Shown: positions 21,042 to 31,173 of the stretch, piece by piece
Position numbering within the stretch: position 1 is the stretch's first letter
Layout of the letters: the number at the start of each line of letters is the position of its first letter
Origin: Fennellomyces sp. T-0311
Lineage: Eukaryota > Mucoromycota > Mucoromycetes > Mucorales > Lichtheimiaceae
DNA: 64,000 nucleotides
NCBI GenBank assembly: GCA_025266875.1
Contig: JALLLT010000074.1
Span: 1 to 64,000, forward strand
Direction of reading: 5' to 3'
Translations under genes and position numbers: made by a program
Notes under the pieces: generated by a model
The model's database searches: none
Told to the model about the DNA's origin: nothing
Seen by the model: the letters and a program-made list of their open reading frames with translations, nothing else

Positions 21042-23123
21042 TTACCAATCGTCTCCCCCCTCACGGTGAGGACAATAGAACAAATTTCCATTGAAGCGTG
21101 GGATTGGACGGTACGTCAGGAGGCCGCTTGGATAGGCGTCAGCCCCTTCATTCTCTTCTCGAGGGATATGGTGCACGTCAAACTGAAACGTCATCAGCTT
21201 CTCCAATAGTCGGATTTGCCGTTTCGAAAGGTTCTTGCTGTTGGCATGCATCGTCGCAATGGCGCGGTTGTCTGTAAAGACCGTGAATCATTCACCATCA
21301 AGATGGTGACGCCATTGCTCAAGACAGTACTTGACTGCCAGGAGCTCCAACTCATGCACCGGGTAATGAAGCTCAGCACCCTTGAGCGTCCTTGAAGCAT
21401 AAGCCACAGGGTGGAGCAGACCATCGTCCTGGACCTGGCTAAGGATGCCACCAATCGAAAGCGTCGTGGAAGCATCGGCATGCACAAAAAATCGTCGGTC
21501 AGGATCCGGTAGGCTAGAACAGGGCGGAAGTTAGACGTCGCTTCAATTCTTGAAAAGAAGCTTCACACTTATCATCCCAGTTCCACGGCACGTCCTTGCG
21601 AAGCAATAATTCATAGGAGCCGAAAGTTCAGCGAAACCATCCACAAACGTCCGGTAGTAATTGCATAATCCCAAAAAAGATTGGATGTCCGCAGTTTTCT
21701 GTGGCGTCGGCCATTGGGATATAGCCTCCAGTTTGTGTGGATCGCATTCGACCTTGTTTTCGGAAACACATGGCCGAGGAACTCAAGTCGCGTCATGCCA
21801 AATTCGCATTTCTTGGGGTTGGCATATAACTTGTGTTCTCGTAGGCGTTCGAAAACAACGCGTAACGTCGCGAGGTGCTCTTCTTTCGTCTTGGTATAAA
21901 TCAGAAAGTCGTCGAGATATATCACAAGGCCGTTATCGTCAAGAAGATCGCGGAAAATGTCTGTTAGCAAGGTGACAAACGTCGCAGGGCTTCCCATAAG
22001 CCCCATGCCCATACTAACATCTCGTAATGATCGTATCTCGTCAGGAAACCCGTCTTGGGAACGTCTTCCTCAGCGATCCGAACCTGGTAGTAACCAGAGC
22101 GCAGATCGATATGGCTAAAATACTTCGCCCCCCGCAGCTGATGGATAAGGTCGTCCGTACGAGGAATGGGTGCCTTCGTCTTGACTGACAGGCTGTTAAG
22201 GGCCCTGTAGTCAATAATCATCCGCAGAGATTGGTCCTTCTTGGCGACAAAAAGGACTGGCGCCCCATATGGCAAGTGTGATAGACGGATCCAACCCTTG
22301 GCAAGCATATCGTCCAACGTTTTCTTTAAAACGGTGAGCTCTCGGGTGGATAATCGATACATACGCTGAGCTGGTGGTTGCGCACCAGGCACCAGCGGAA
22401 TCGTGTGCTCCACATGACGTTTGGGAGGCAATCCATCAGGCAATTCGTCTGGGAAAACATCGTGAAATTCGTCCACCAGTGCGTCCAAACCCGGAATGTC
22501 AACCTTATCGCCGTTGACCTCGATTTTCTCTATGCAAAGAACAACAAAGCCATAGTCGGTCACGTCACGCAAAGCTTTGTTGCTGGCCGAGCGCGAAAGA
22601 AATTGAATCTCCATAGGCGTCGGAGGAGGAGGCCGAGGTTTGACACCATTGGTTTTCCAGTCGATTTTGGGGTTCTCGTCGTAAAGCCGGCTTTTACCAA
22701 GTATAACGTCATGATCGTCGCTGACAATGCCCGAAAAAAGTCGAACTGAGGTGGTGAATTCGTCCATCACGACATTGGCGTCCATCGGGCATCGGCAACT
22801 TTGACGGAAGAACCTGGGGTTGAATGCGTCTCAGCTGCAAGTCCACTTGCTTCCAAAAAGGAAAACGTCACAAAATCGTGTGTTGCCCTGCTGTCAATCA
22901 AAATCCTGGCTTTGCGCCCATTAACAAGGCCTTCACGTCGGATCAGAATATGCTGTACTGGCAATTCACTCGTATTAACACAACTGTCTGTTAGAGCGAA
23001 AGAGCGAGGATAAACGTCATCATCAATAAAGTCGTCGTTCATTTTTGCAAAAAATGCTTTATTGGTACTAGGATCCTGAGAGACGTCTACACTAGTAGTG
23101 ATGATGGGGGGTTCGGGGTCCAA
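21042..23123 (-). pseudogene. LTR-E Pol: protease, reverse transcriptase, RNase H (frameshifted)
   Basis: In minus order: protease with RILIDSRATHDFV (about 22850-22890), where the usual DSGAT is DSRAT, so the active-site Gly is replaced by Arg; RT with RSGYYQVRI and YLDDFLIYTKTKEEH (about 21900-21930); RNase H with HADASTTLSIGGI (about 21450-21485) and a histone-like connection (HHIPREENEGAD). Frames change near 22000, 21730 and 21490, and a TGA precedes the integrase frame. At least three lesions together with the protease substitution mean this copy is dead. Confidence 0.8.
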
Positions 23124-23236
23124 AACAGATCCCTCGTCGCACTGATAATCGTCTGCGGCTTTAACTAACGATGATGGCTCTGGAGAAACGTCGCCGGAAA
23201 GGTCACCAACAGGTATGGGTGCGTCTGTTGGTGGGC

Positions 23237-25060
23237 CTAGTTTTTTGAAAACTGGCGTCCCTTGCCCTTGCCCTTGCCCTTAGGCTTGGACTGCGGCAGG
23301 TGGTCCCCAAACTGCGGGCAGTACTTGCCAAAATGGCCAGGCTTGTAACACCGGAAACAAAGGTTGCCCTCAATGACCTTCTTGGAGGACAACCCGCTGG
23401 CCTGGCCATTATGCTTCTTGCGGAAACCGCGCTCGACTCCGTCGACTTCCATGGGCGTTGGCCCAGAAGAGGAGCTGGCTTCGGCCGAGGCAGAAGACGT
23501 CGCACTTGGCTGCGTATACGGCGGTTGGGACTTGAACGGGCTTGCGTCGCCATAATGGCCGTCATAGTGTTTAGCTTGACGAATGATTTCGTCCAAGCTG
23601 ACACCACCGTGATCCTCGACAAAGGCAGCTGCTGCAGGTTTCAGCCCCTCAATGTAGTGGGCTCGGGCCTCCGTCTCATGGATGTCGTCGATACCGTCCA
23701 TAAGACACAAGAAATGCTGCATGAAGCTGGCAACTGTCCCATTGCCTTGGCGACAGGCTTGCCACTGACGTCGGCGGAGTTGCTGGTTGTTGGTGGGGAG
23801 CCAACGAGCACAGAAAACGCGGCAAAACTCCGGCCAAGTGGTGGGCATGGCCCTACGTTTCGTCTCTGCCTTGAACCATAGGAGGGCCGTCTCTTGCAGG
23901 GTCAGAGCAGCGAGACCTACCTTCTGGTCGTCGGTGACCGTGTGGACCAGGGAGAAGTAGTGCTCATACCCAAAGAGCCAGGAGTGGACTTCTTCGGGTG
24001 AGCCCTTGCCAGTGAAGGTCGTCGACGGCATTGGAATGCGTACTCCACTGGGGTTGGTGCCATTGGTGTTATGTCGTCGTGGGTGGTGGTCGCCACGGCT
24101 TTGCCCACTGGAACTGCTGCTGCTGCTGCTGTTGCCCCTACTGGATGGGTTTCGTCGGCGAACAGGCGGCATCGCGGCATGGATCGATGCCCACGTTCCT
24201 TGGATGTCGTTGCGGAACGGAGGGCGGTCGTCGCCGCCAGTGCTAGGAACAGGTGCACTGGTGGCTGGTGGTGGCGGCGCAGGTGCCACAGGAACGGCTT
24301 GTGCGGGAGGTGCAGCAGGGCCCGGCGTCACAGCTGCCAGCTGTTCGGTTAGCTGCTGAATTAACAGACGCAATTCAGCAGCTTGGCAGTCTTGGTGCGC
24401 AGCCTCCTCTCGTTGCGCTGCATATGCAGTGGCGAAGTTGCGGTCGGCCATCGCTAGCATGTCCGCCAGCTGCCGATTCGTCGCCTCTTGGTTGGCAACG
24501 AGCTCCGAAATCTGGTGCTCGCGCCAGTCGTCGCGTTCCTCGAAGGAAGCAATCCGGGCAGCCATCCGGTCGTTGGCGTCATCCAAGGCGTGGACCTGGT
24601 CTTCGGCAGCCGTCATTTCTGTCTGGATGCCTTGAAAGTGGCCGGTCGTCAGCTTCACGTAGGCTTGGAGGTCTTGGGCCACGCCGTCCCAAGGGCGGCC
24701 TTCCTACGAAGGAAGAGGCAAGGAAGGAGAGGCCAAAGTGGGGGCAGCAGAGGGTTGCATCGCAGCCTGTGTAACGTTGGCTGCAGGGGCAATCGCCGAG
24801 GATGTTGAAGCCACTGTAGGGGGGATCGTCGCCACAGCCGAATGGCGTGGCACGTCTTGTACCACCGGTACGTCCAGATCCTCATCGAATTCAGCCAATT
24901 CGGCGAGGTCAGCGTCTGCAGAACTACCAGCTGCATGGGCCGCAGCGGCAGTTGCACAGGTTACCAGTCCAGCCAGTCGTCCAAGGGCCGGCGTAGAGGC
25001 AGCACGGCCTGGCGTCTGAGAAAGGCGTCGAAGGGGGTGGTCTTCTGTCTGGTTTGTCAT
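23237..25060 (-). pseudogene. LTR-E Gag, one nonsense codon
   Basis: The probable start is the ATG at 25060 (MTNQTEDH). An in-frame TAG at 24704-24706 interrupts. Beyond it the frame is open for 481 residues: a coiled-coil-like Ala/Gln-rich N-terminus, a Pro/Ala linker, a Ser/Gly stretch, the Gag helical domain (LLWFKAETKRRAMPTTWPEF) and a CCHC knuckle (CFRCYKPGHFGKYC near the end), with a basic GKGKGKG tail. The Ala-rich 120-residue N-terminal extension before the stop is unusual for Gag. An alternative start just after the stop would give a shorter Gag. Confidence 0.8.
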
Positions 25061-25310
25061 AGCGTTGGGAAATGGGTACGTGTGATCGGAACCAGAGGAA
25101 TCAGGCTGGATGGAGGAGTGTGCAGAGGTACGGCGGAACTTTAGTTTCTTGGAGAGCTTTTGGAGTAGGGGTCTAAAACGTCCGAGCAAAGGGTACTTGT
25201 TAGAACAAATTCTGGTATGCATCAAAGAGCGTCGTCGCAGTGCATCAACGTCTCAAAAGAAGGTTCCTGCTCAATTACAACGTCGAGCACGGTTTCACAG
25301 AACCGAATTT

Positions 25311-25318
25311 CGCTACCA
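25311..25318 (-). other. LTR-E primer binding site
   Basis: CGCTACCA on the plus strand (TGGTAGCG in sense) lies two bases from the 5' LTR and matches the end of initiator tRNA-Met. Confidence 0.75.
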
Positions 25319-25320
25319 AT

Positions 25321-25673
25321 TGTAACAGTGAAGGCCACAGTATACTTACAATCGAGTGCGTTGCTGTAGGTCAGACAATGTTATCAGTGAGACCCGAAGG
25401 TGGAACCGTTATATAAGAGTATAAACGATGAGGATTCCTGTATCCAGGAATCCTGCTTTATATATACATCAGATATTAGGGGGTAATAGCTAAGGCGTCT
25501 ATGATCTACAATCTACGAATTCCATCTAAGCTATACGTAATCCTAATATCTTTATCCAACCATGCGCCATATGAGTTGTCGCATGCTACGTCTATCAATA
25601 CGGTATATGGATACTGCATGGTGATCAACCAGGTTGCAGGTTGGATAACGTCTGTAATGGACACACCATTACA
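25321..25673 (-). repeat. LTR-E 5' LTR
   Basis: Direct repeat of the copy at 18753-19105. It is bounded by the GAAAA duplication on the right and the primer site on the left. Confidence 0.92.
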
Positions 25674-25675
25674 GA

Positions 25676-27290
25676 AAATACTTTCCTTCTATGCGTTCAT
25701 AAGCATCTCTCAGCTATGGATATGCTTGCCGATATCGTTTCTGATCTTAAGCAGTTAGAGGACGGAATGATCATGTATGACTCTAGCTGCAATAAAAACG
25801 TATTGGTAATTGCGCCCCTCAACTTTATCATTGCCGATAATACACGACACTCGGAACTCGCATGTCATAAAGGCGCAAGGGCAAATTTTCCATGTCGCAA
25901 GTGCTTCTACCGCGTTCGATCTGCAGATGAAACGTTAAATATCAACGACCACAACAATGCCGTTTCTCGTTCCAAGGATGATGTTGCTGCCTTGACTACG
26001 AACACCACTTGTAGACATGACATACTCCTCCCCAATGGACGAGAGACCACAAATGACCTAGGTAAATTAGGCCTTAAGCTCACTGGCGGTGAAGTGCTAC
26101 TTCAGTTGCGTGCTTTCGATCAAACGAAGGATCTTCCGGTCGAGATTTTGCACTGTCTGATGCTTGGAGTCACAAAGTATATCACGTATTCATTGGTTAA
26201 ATACCTCAATGCACTTGAAACCAGACAACTTCAAACCAAATTACGAAGGTACACCTCTAAAGCTTTCGGTCGTACGATGGGCAGCTGCTTGCGGTTATCA
26301 AGTACCTCATTTGTAGGACGAGATTTCAAGATAATGTCGCAGCAACTTCCTATTATCTTGAACGACCTACGGTATAACGAGTGGCGAGCATTGGACGGTG
26401 ACAGAAAAGCTGTTATTGACGCTTGGTTTAAATGCTTCGTGATACATGGCGAACTGATCTCCTTGGTATATATGGGAGAGATCCACGGTGACTTTGAGAC
26501 ATACATCCAGCTCGTAGATCAAAAAGTCAAGTTATTCACGACTGCTATTAACGAAGTTGAGGATCTCTGCTGTACATACAGCAACCAAGGTCCAAGAGTA
26601 ATAAGCAGAACATCGAAACTGCATATTTTACACCATTTACAGCACGATCTTGTCCACTTCGCAACCGCCATCCATTATGAAAGTGAAAAGGGCGAACAAT
26701 TCAACAAGTTCATCCGTGAACACATTTTTCTTACTAATAGGCATAATCCATCGCGTGATGTCTTAACTCTTTTTGGGCGTCAGTTCATGTTTCGGCATAT
26801 AATCGAAGGTGGTTATTGGGACGACAACGACACCCACATAAATGCTGGTGAGGCGATCTTGCAGTACATGGACACCCACAAGGACTTTACAGAGACTTAC
26901 TTGGGTAAAGATCGCGAATATGCCGACAACAATACTGCCTGCAAAGACTTCAAGAAAGGTGTTGCTGGGTTTTTCGTCGATTGCAAGACGTCTGTATATA
27001 TTCTGGGACAAATCGAAGATATAATTACACAGGACAATATGAAGTTCGCTCATCTGAAAGTATATCAGCCAATACGCGATATCTCTGATGTAGCAACATT
27101 CTGCCCAAATTCGATATACTCAACGTGTCTCAAAGACCTCACTGGAAATCTCATCATAACCCCTACCAACCCTGCCGAGGTTTTATATCGTCTTGATAGC
27201 TTGGATCTGGACGAAGTGGTAGATCTACAGCCTTGCTGCTCAATGATTGGGAATTACGTCGTCAACATTAGCAAGTTCGGCTCACTCTAG
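25676..27290 (+). pseudogene. CMC-1 transposase, C-terminal part
   Basis: About 537 residues continue the transposase after the LTR-E insertion. A zinc-ribbon-like block with DNTRHSELACHKGARANF and CRKC resembles the conserved HSE .. CxxC segment of large fungal CMC/KDZ-type transposases. A second familiar block, LPVEILHCLMLGVTKYI, follows about 100 residues later. Beyond it is a long helical region and a beta-rich C-terminus ending at a TAG at 27288-27290. No break is seen in this half. The original single protein would be about 1,050 residues. The family assignment rests on motif memory and is tentative. Confidence 0.65.
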
Positions 27291-27669
27291 TATCTGCTCC
27301 AAACCAGCTTATGTAGCATTTATATGACTGATGCGGCATAGAATACATGAGCTCTCACGTCCACTATATATATATTCTTATCACTTATGCTCCCATATTA
27401 TTTCATTTTATATTAATTAAAATATGTTTCTAACGCTCATATAGATCCTAAAGCTCGTGATAATAGACTTAGCAAAACTCTCGAACTCTGTGCTACCATT
27501 CTTTCCAAATAGAGAATGTTTGTAACAGTCTCTCCTAAAAAACTGTCTGTCCCCCCGAAATTCGGACGATTCCCAGTACGCTCCCCCAACTATCTGCAGG
27601 TGTTAGCCAATCATACTTTACTGAGGTACATGGACTTGCCTATTTTATATTCTCACACCTCCAGGTGTG

Positions 27670-27866
27670 TAGTCACTGCTATCCACTTCGATCACATATG
27701 GTGCATCTGGATTTGGTGGCTTGAGGACAGGGGCAGCAGTCATGCGGGCCTTGATTTTGTCAAAAGCTTGTTGACACTCGGCAGTCCAGATAATCGCTCT
27801 CTTTTTTGCACCTGTACCCTTTGTCAGGTCTGTCAACGGCGTGGCGGATGAAACGACGGTAATGCG
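27670..27866 (-). pseudogene. LTR-B Pol: RT thumb to RNase H fragment
   Basis: Encodes TPLTDLTKGTGAKKRA, then AFDKIKARMTAAPVL and PYVIEVDSSDY on the minus strand, the segment just before the RNase H piece at 16218-16390. It is bounded by CMC-1 on the left and LTR-C on the right. Confidence 0.85.
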
Positions 27867-28283
27867 TGTCACGTGTAATGTTTGAGGAGTTCTCTTTCTC
27901 TCCGGATCTCAACTCACAGTTCTGATTTTTTCTTCTTTTTTTCGCTGTTCTTTATTTTTCTCATGTGGCTTTCTTTTATACTGACACTATCTATACGCTA
28001 ACTCTTAGTTCAGAAGGATGGGAATATCGTTGGGAGAAATTGGTGCAATCGGGATCTGTCGTAGTAAAGATTCGTGCTAGTAGTGTGTTGAGGAGCGATA
28101 TATCGGGAAAGGTTGGTATTTTAGGGTAGATATTCTAAACTAGCATATATGACAATCGATGGGTAATAAAGTGAAAATGATCTAAAAACATAACTTGTTG
28201 CAAAAGAACGGAAGGGAAAAAATAATGTATAATGAGGTGCGAGGCCGGAAAAGAAATTAACACGGCTGGTTATGCGCGTGTCA
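27867..28283 (-). repeat. LTR-C 3' LTR
   Basis: On the minus strand it runs TGACACGC .. ACACGTGACA. I see no difference from the copy at 33247-33663 in the lines compared. Confidence 0.92.
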
Positions 28284-28294
28284 TGGTCCCCCCT

Positions 28295-29797
28295 CTAGGC
28301 CGAGTCACCTCCACGATCGCTCTCAGTATCTTGACGTATTAACCATGACTGAAATCGTCTTGAAGCTTGTTGAACTGTCGCATCCGGGACCATCTGCTTG
28401 TGAAAGTAAAACGGGACCAGTTTATCCCCATTTACCGCTCCTTGTAATCGTCGTGTGTCAGGTCCTTGTAATTGATATGTGCCGTTATTGTGTACTTTCA
28501 TCACCACGAAAGGACCAAGCCAGCGATCGGCGAATTTTCCTGCAGGCACATTATCCTTCATAAGTACTTGTTCCCCTATCCGAAATGGTCGCCTAGGATG
28601 TACGAGTCGATCGTATCTTCTCTTGTCTCTGTCTTGCTGTCGCCCGATGTTTTCTCTAGCATCTTGCTGTACATTTTCTGTTACATATTTGATGACTCGT
28701 ACTCGACGTTGTATTTCCAAATCCAAATCGCCTTCCATGAATTCCACTTGAGGGGCTGACCAGGTTGCAGGTGTGCGAAGCTCGTATCCATATAATAACA
28801 TTGCAGGTGAAAATTGTGTCGATTGGTTTGGAACCGTTCGTATGGCCAATAGCGCGGCACTGATGTAAAGATCCCAATCCTTGGGAGCGTCCTTGTCTCG
28901 TATGATCTTCGCTAAGGTTTGAACGATGGTCTGGTTCATCCTTTCACAGAGGCCATTTGTTTGGGGTCTATAGCTTGTCGTAGTTACATGACGACAATCG
29001 AGTTGGCGAAGAAAGTTGCGTACGTATTTGGACCTGAAATTTGATCCACGGTCGGTGAGGAAATAGCTGCATACACCATAATTTTTCACCACTTCTTCAA
29101 AGAAAAAGTTGGCTGTTGTCTCCTCATTGATATTTTTGACTGCGATCGCTATCGGCCATCTTGTGAGGTAGTCGACAGCCACTAGGATATAGCGATTTTT
29201 TCTTTTACTGACCGGGTCGATTGGGCCAATCGCATCACACGCAACCATGTAAAAGGGTCTCGAAGGAGTTTGGATGGGTCGCATTTCCTCGTTGCGTTGA
29301 GGCGTTTTCCTTTGTCGTGCTTGGCAGGTAGGGCAAGATCGGACAAACTCCTTGACTTGTCTACGCAGTTTGGTCCCATCGTACTGAGTCTTGAGTTTTC
29401 GCCATGTATTTGCGACACCGAAATGCCCTTCCTTATGTATGCGACTAATGATTTCTTCCACGTTGCCTTGGTGGAGAACTTCTTTTCCTGGGAACTCGTC
29501 CGGTTTCTGCTGTCGATATAGCCGCCCTTGATGCGCGTGGAAGCGCATGGCATTTTCGCGAATGCGTCGCTTAGTATTTTCTCCTGCTCCTGTTGGGTAG
29601 CGCTTTTCAGTTATATAAAAATATAGAGAAAGATAATAAGGATAATCCATCCTCCCGTTTATTTGTTCATAGAAGGTGTCATACTTATACTGATCATAAG
29701 GTTTGGTGCTAAATGAGTGGATGGGGTGGCTACTACTAAAGGATAGGTTCCGATTGCTTAGTTTCCAATTCCAATTTGAGTTTTCGATTATTCCCAT
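28295..29797 (-). CDS. LTR-C integrase
   Basis: A 500-residue frame opening 5 nt after the RT-RNase H stop, in a different frame. It contains the HHCC zinc domain (HKEGHFG .. CPTCQARQ), and the core with first Asp in VACDAIGPIDP, second Asp in FLTDRGSNFRS and Glu in RPQTNGLCERMNQT. The C-terminal domain has GEQVLMKDN and RWLGPFVVMKV. There is no chromodomain. The first 60 residues are Ser/Asn/Tyr-rich and do not look like Pol, so the true junction with RT may involve a frameshift or deletion. It would insert the element DNA in the nucleus. Confidence 0.82.
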   Translation of the reverse strand: MGIIENSNWNWKLSNRNLSFSSSHPIHSFSTKPYDQYKYDTFYEQINGRMDYPYYLSLYFYITEKRYPTGAGENTKRRIRENAMRFHAHQGRLYRQQKPDEFPGKEVLHQGNVEEIISRIHKEGHFGVANTWRKLKTQYDGTKLRRQVKEFVRSCPTCQARQRKTPQRNEEMRPIQTPSRPFYMVACDAIGPIDPVSKRKNRYILVAVDYLTRWPIAIAVKNINEETTANFFFEEVVKNYGVCSYFLTDRGSNFRSKYVRNFLRQLDCRHVTTTSYRPQTNGLCERMNQTIVQTLAKIIRDKDAPKDWDLYISAALLAIRTVPNQSTQFSPAMLLYGYELRTPATWSAPQVEFMEGDLDLEIQRRVRVIKYVTENVQQDARENIGRQQDRDKRRYDRLVHPRRPFRIGEQVLMKDNVPAGKFADRWLGPFVVMKVHNNGTYQLQGPDTRRLQGAVNGDKLVPFYFHKQMVPDATVQQASRRFQSWLIRQDTESDRGGDSA

Positions 29798-29802
29798 AAG
29801 AT

Positions 29803-31173
29803 TTAATTGATATTGTCGTCATCGTCAAATAATCTTGACAGTGGATCCGCGGGATTTCCTTGGCCTGGTCGATGGACAATTTGAAAGTCATATTCCATTA
29901 GAGCTGCGGCCCAACGTTGCAGCTTGCCAGTGGGCGACGGATTGTTGAGCACGAACGAAACTGCAGAACTGTCTACTCGTAGCACAAAATGGCGCCCAGC
30001 CAAATAGTGACGAAAGTGGCGAATAGCCCAGACACACGCCAATGCTTCCAAATGCACCGCTGCATATCGGGTTTCCGACCCTCGGAGGGTCCTTGACGCA
30101 AAAGCAACTGGTTGTTCATCTTGTCCATTTCCCGTGGGGGACTGGGAAAGTATCCCGGCAATTCCTTCAGTTGATGCATCCGTGGTCAAAATCTGGACTT
30201 CGTCCCGATTTGGGAATGCAAGCATGGGAGGAGACGTCAACAAATGTTTGAGTCGGTCAAAGGCTCCTTCTTGTTCTTCTCTCCACTCGAATTTCACACC
30301 TTTCTTCAAAAGCCTTGTTAAGGGTTCTGCTTCCTCCGCATAATGGTCAATGAACCGACGGTAATAGTTTAACAATCCAAGACATGACTGCAGCTCCTTG
30401 ACAGACCTTGGCGCCCGCATCTTTCGAACTTTGTCAACGTTTCTCTCACATGGCAAAACTCCTTGGCTTGTAATCAAGTGCCCCAAGTACTCAACTTCTC
30501 TCCTTGCAAAGACACACTTGCTTCTCTTGAGCCGTAAGTTTGCTGATCGAAACACGTTGAATACGGTTCGCAAATGCTCGACATGCTCCTCCAAAGAACG
30601 ACTGAAGATGATGACATCATCGATGAATACGTAAACAAATCTGCCGATGTACGGGCGCAGCAAGGAAGAGCTCATCTTACAGTACGTCGCGGGCCCCATT
30701 GTTACTCCAAATGGCATAACAACCCATTCATAAGTAGAGTCTGGCGTTATAAATCCGGTTTTCGCGATCGAGCCGTCGTCAGCCATTGGAACTTGCCAGA
30801 AACCTGAAGCAGCGTCCAGCACGGAGAACCACTGACTTCCTCTCAATGAATCGACTAGTGTATCCATGATAGGTAAAGGAAAATCCTCCTTGATTGTGAT
30901 TGCATTAAGCCGTTGGTAGTTGATTACCAAGCGTAGACTTGAGTCCCTTTTGCGAACAAAAAATACAGGAGAGGTCCACGTTCCTGTAGACGGGCGTATC
31001 AGACCAAGCTTCAGCAAACGGTCAATCTCGGTCCGCAAGTAGTCTTGTTCTTCCCAGGTAAGTCGGTATGGTCTTGAGCGGATCGGTGCAGATGAGGTTG
31101 TTGGTATAGAATGAGTAATGGTAGTTACTTTTCCTAAACCACTAACTTCCACAAAACAATCTTCATTTTCCAC
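29803..31173 (-). CDS. LTR-C reverse transcriptase-RNase H
   Basis: A 456-residue frame. RT motifs run in order: RPYRLTWEEQDYL, GLIRPSTGTWTSPVFFV, LDAASGFWQVPM, the catalytic box VFIDDVIIFSRS (about 30600-30640) and EVEYLGHLI. RNase H follows with LTTDASTEGIAGIL and LRVDSS. The frame ends with an Asp-rich tail. Its first codons overlap the end of the protease frame by 40 nt in another frame; a shift in the KPLLKKSK region (about 31190-31205) would connect them. Whether this shift is programmed or a mutation cannot be told here. Confidence 0.85.
   Translation of the reverse strand: MENEDCFVEVSGLGKVTTITHSIPTTSSAPIRSRPYRLTWEEQDYLRTEIDRLLKLGLIRPSTGTWTSPVFFVRKRDSSLRLVINYQRLNAITIKEDFPLPIMDTLVDSLRGSQWFSVLDAASGFWQVPMADDGSIAKTGFITPDSTYEWVVMPFGVTMGPATYCKMSSSLLRPYIGRFVYVFIDDVIIFSRSLEEHVEHLRTVFNVFRSANLRLKRSKCVFARREVEYLGHLITSQGVLPCERNVDKVRKMRAPRSVKELQSCLGLLNYYRRFIDHYAEEAEPLTRLLKKGVKFEWREEQEGAFDRLKHLLTSPPMLAFPNRDEVQILTTDASTEGIAGILSQSPTGNGQDEQPVAFASRTLRGSETRYAAVHLEALACVWAIRHFRHYLAGRHFVLRVDSSAVSFVLNNPSPTGKLQRWAAALMEYDFQIVHRPGQGNPADPLSRLFDDDDNIN

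Larger units (their letters stand above)
18753..25673 (-). mobile_element. LTR-E: Ty3-type chromovirus inside the CMC-1 transposase
   Basis: Direct 353-bp LTRs (18753-19105 and 25321-25673) start TGTAA and end TTACA. The 5-bp duplication GAAAA is at 18748-18752 and 25674-25678. Gag, protease, RT, RNase H and a chromodomain integrase lie between them on the minus strand. Primer site TGGTAGCG is beside the right (5') LTR. Several stops and frameshifts are present. The plus strand is strikingly rich in CGTC. Confidence 0.92.
16391..27669 (+). mobile_element. CMC-1: large TA-target DNA transposon (CMC/KDZ-like), split by LTR-E
   Basis: The ends are inverted: left CACCCCCGGAGGTGTG and right, read inward, CACACCTGGAGGTGTG. 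Each lies directly against a TA (16389-16390 and 27670-27671) that is single in the LTR-B target. Without LTR-E the element is about 4.35 kb. It encodes a large zinc-ribbon transposase on the plus strand. A 2-bp TA duplication and CAC termini suggest the CACTA/Mirage/Chapaev group; a KDZ relation is also possible. Confidence 0.65.

Noticed and set aside
23300..24800. Long plus-strand frames over the LTR-E gag region (up to 190 residues)
   Set aside because: Gly/Trp/Ala-rich shadows of the GC-rich minus-strand Gag with no domain signal.
18933..25758. A short frame with an identical start in both 18933-19124 and 25501-25758
   Set aside because: It lies in the two LTRs of LTR-E; an LTR artefact.
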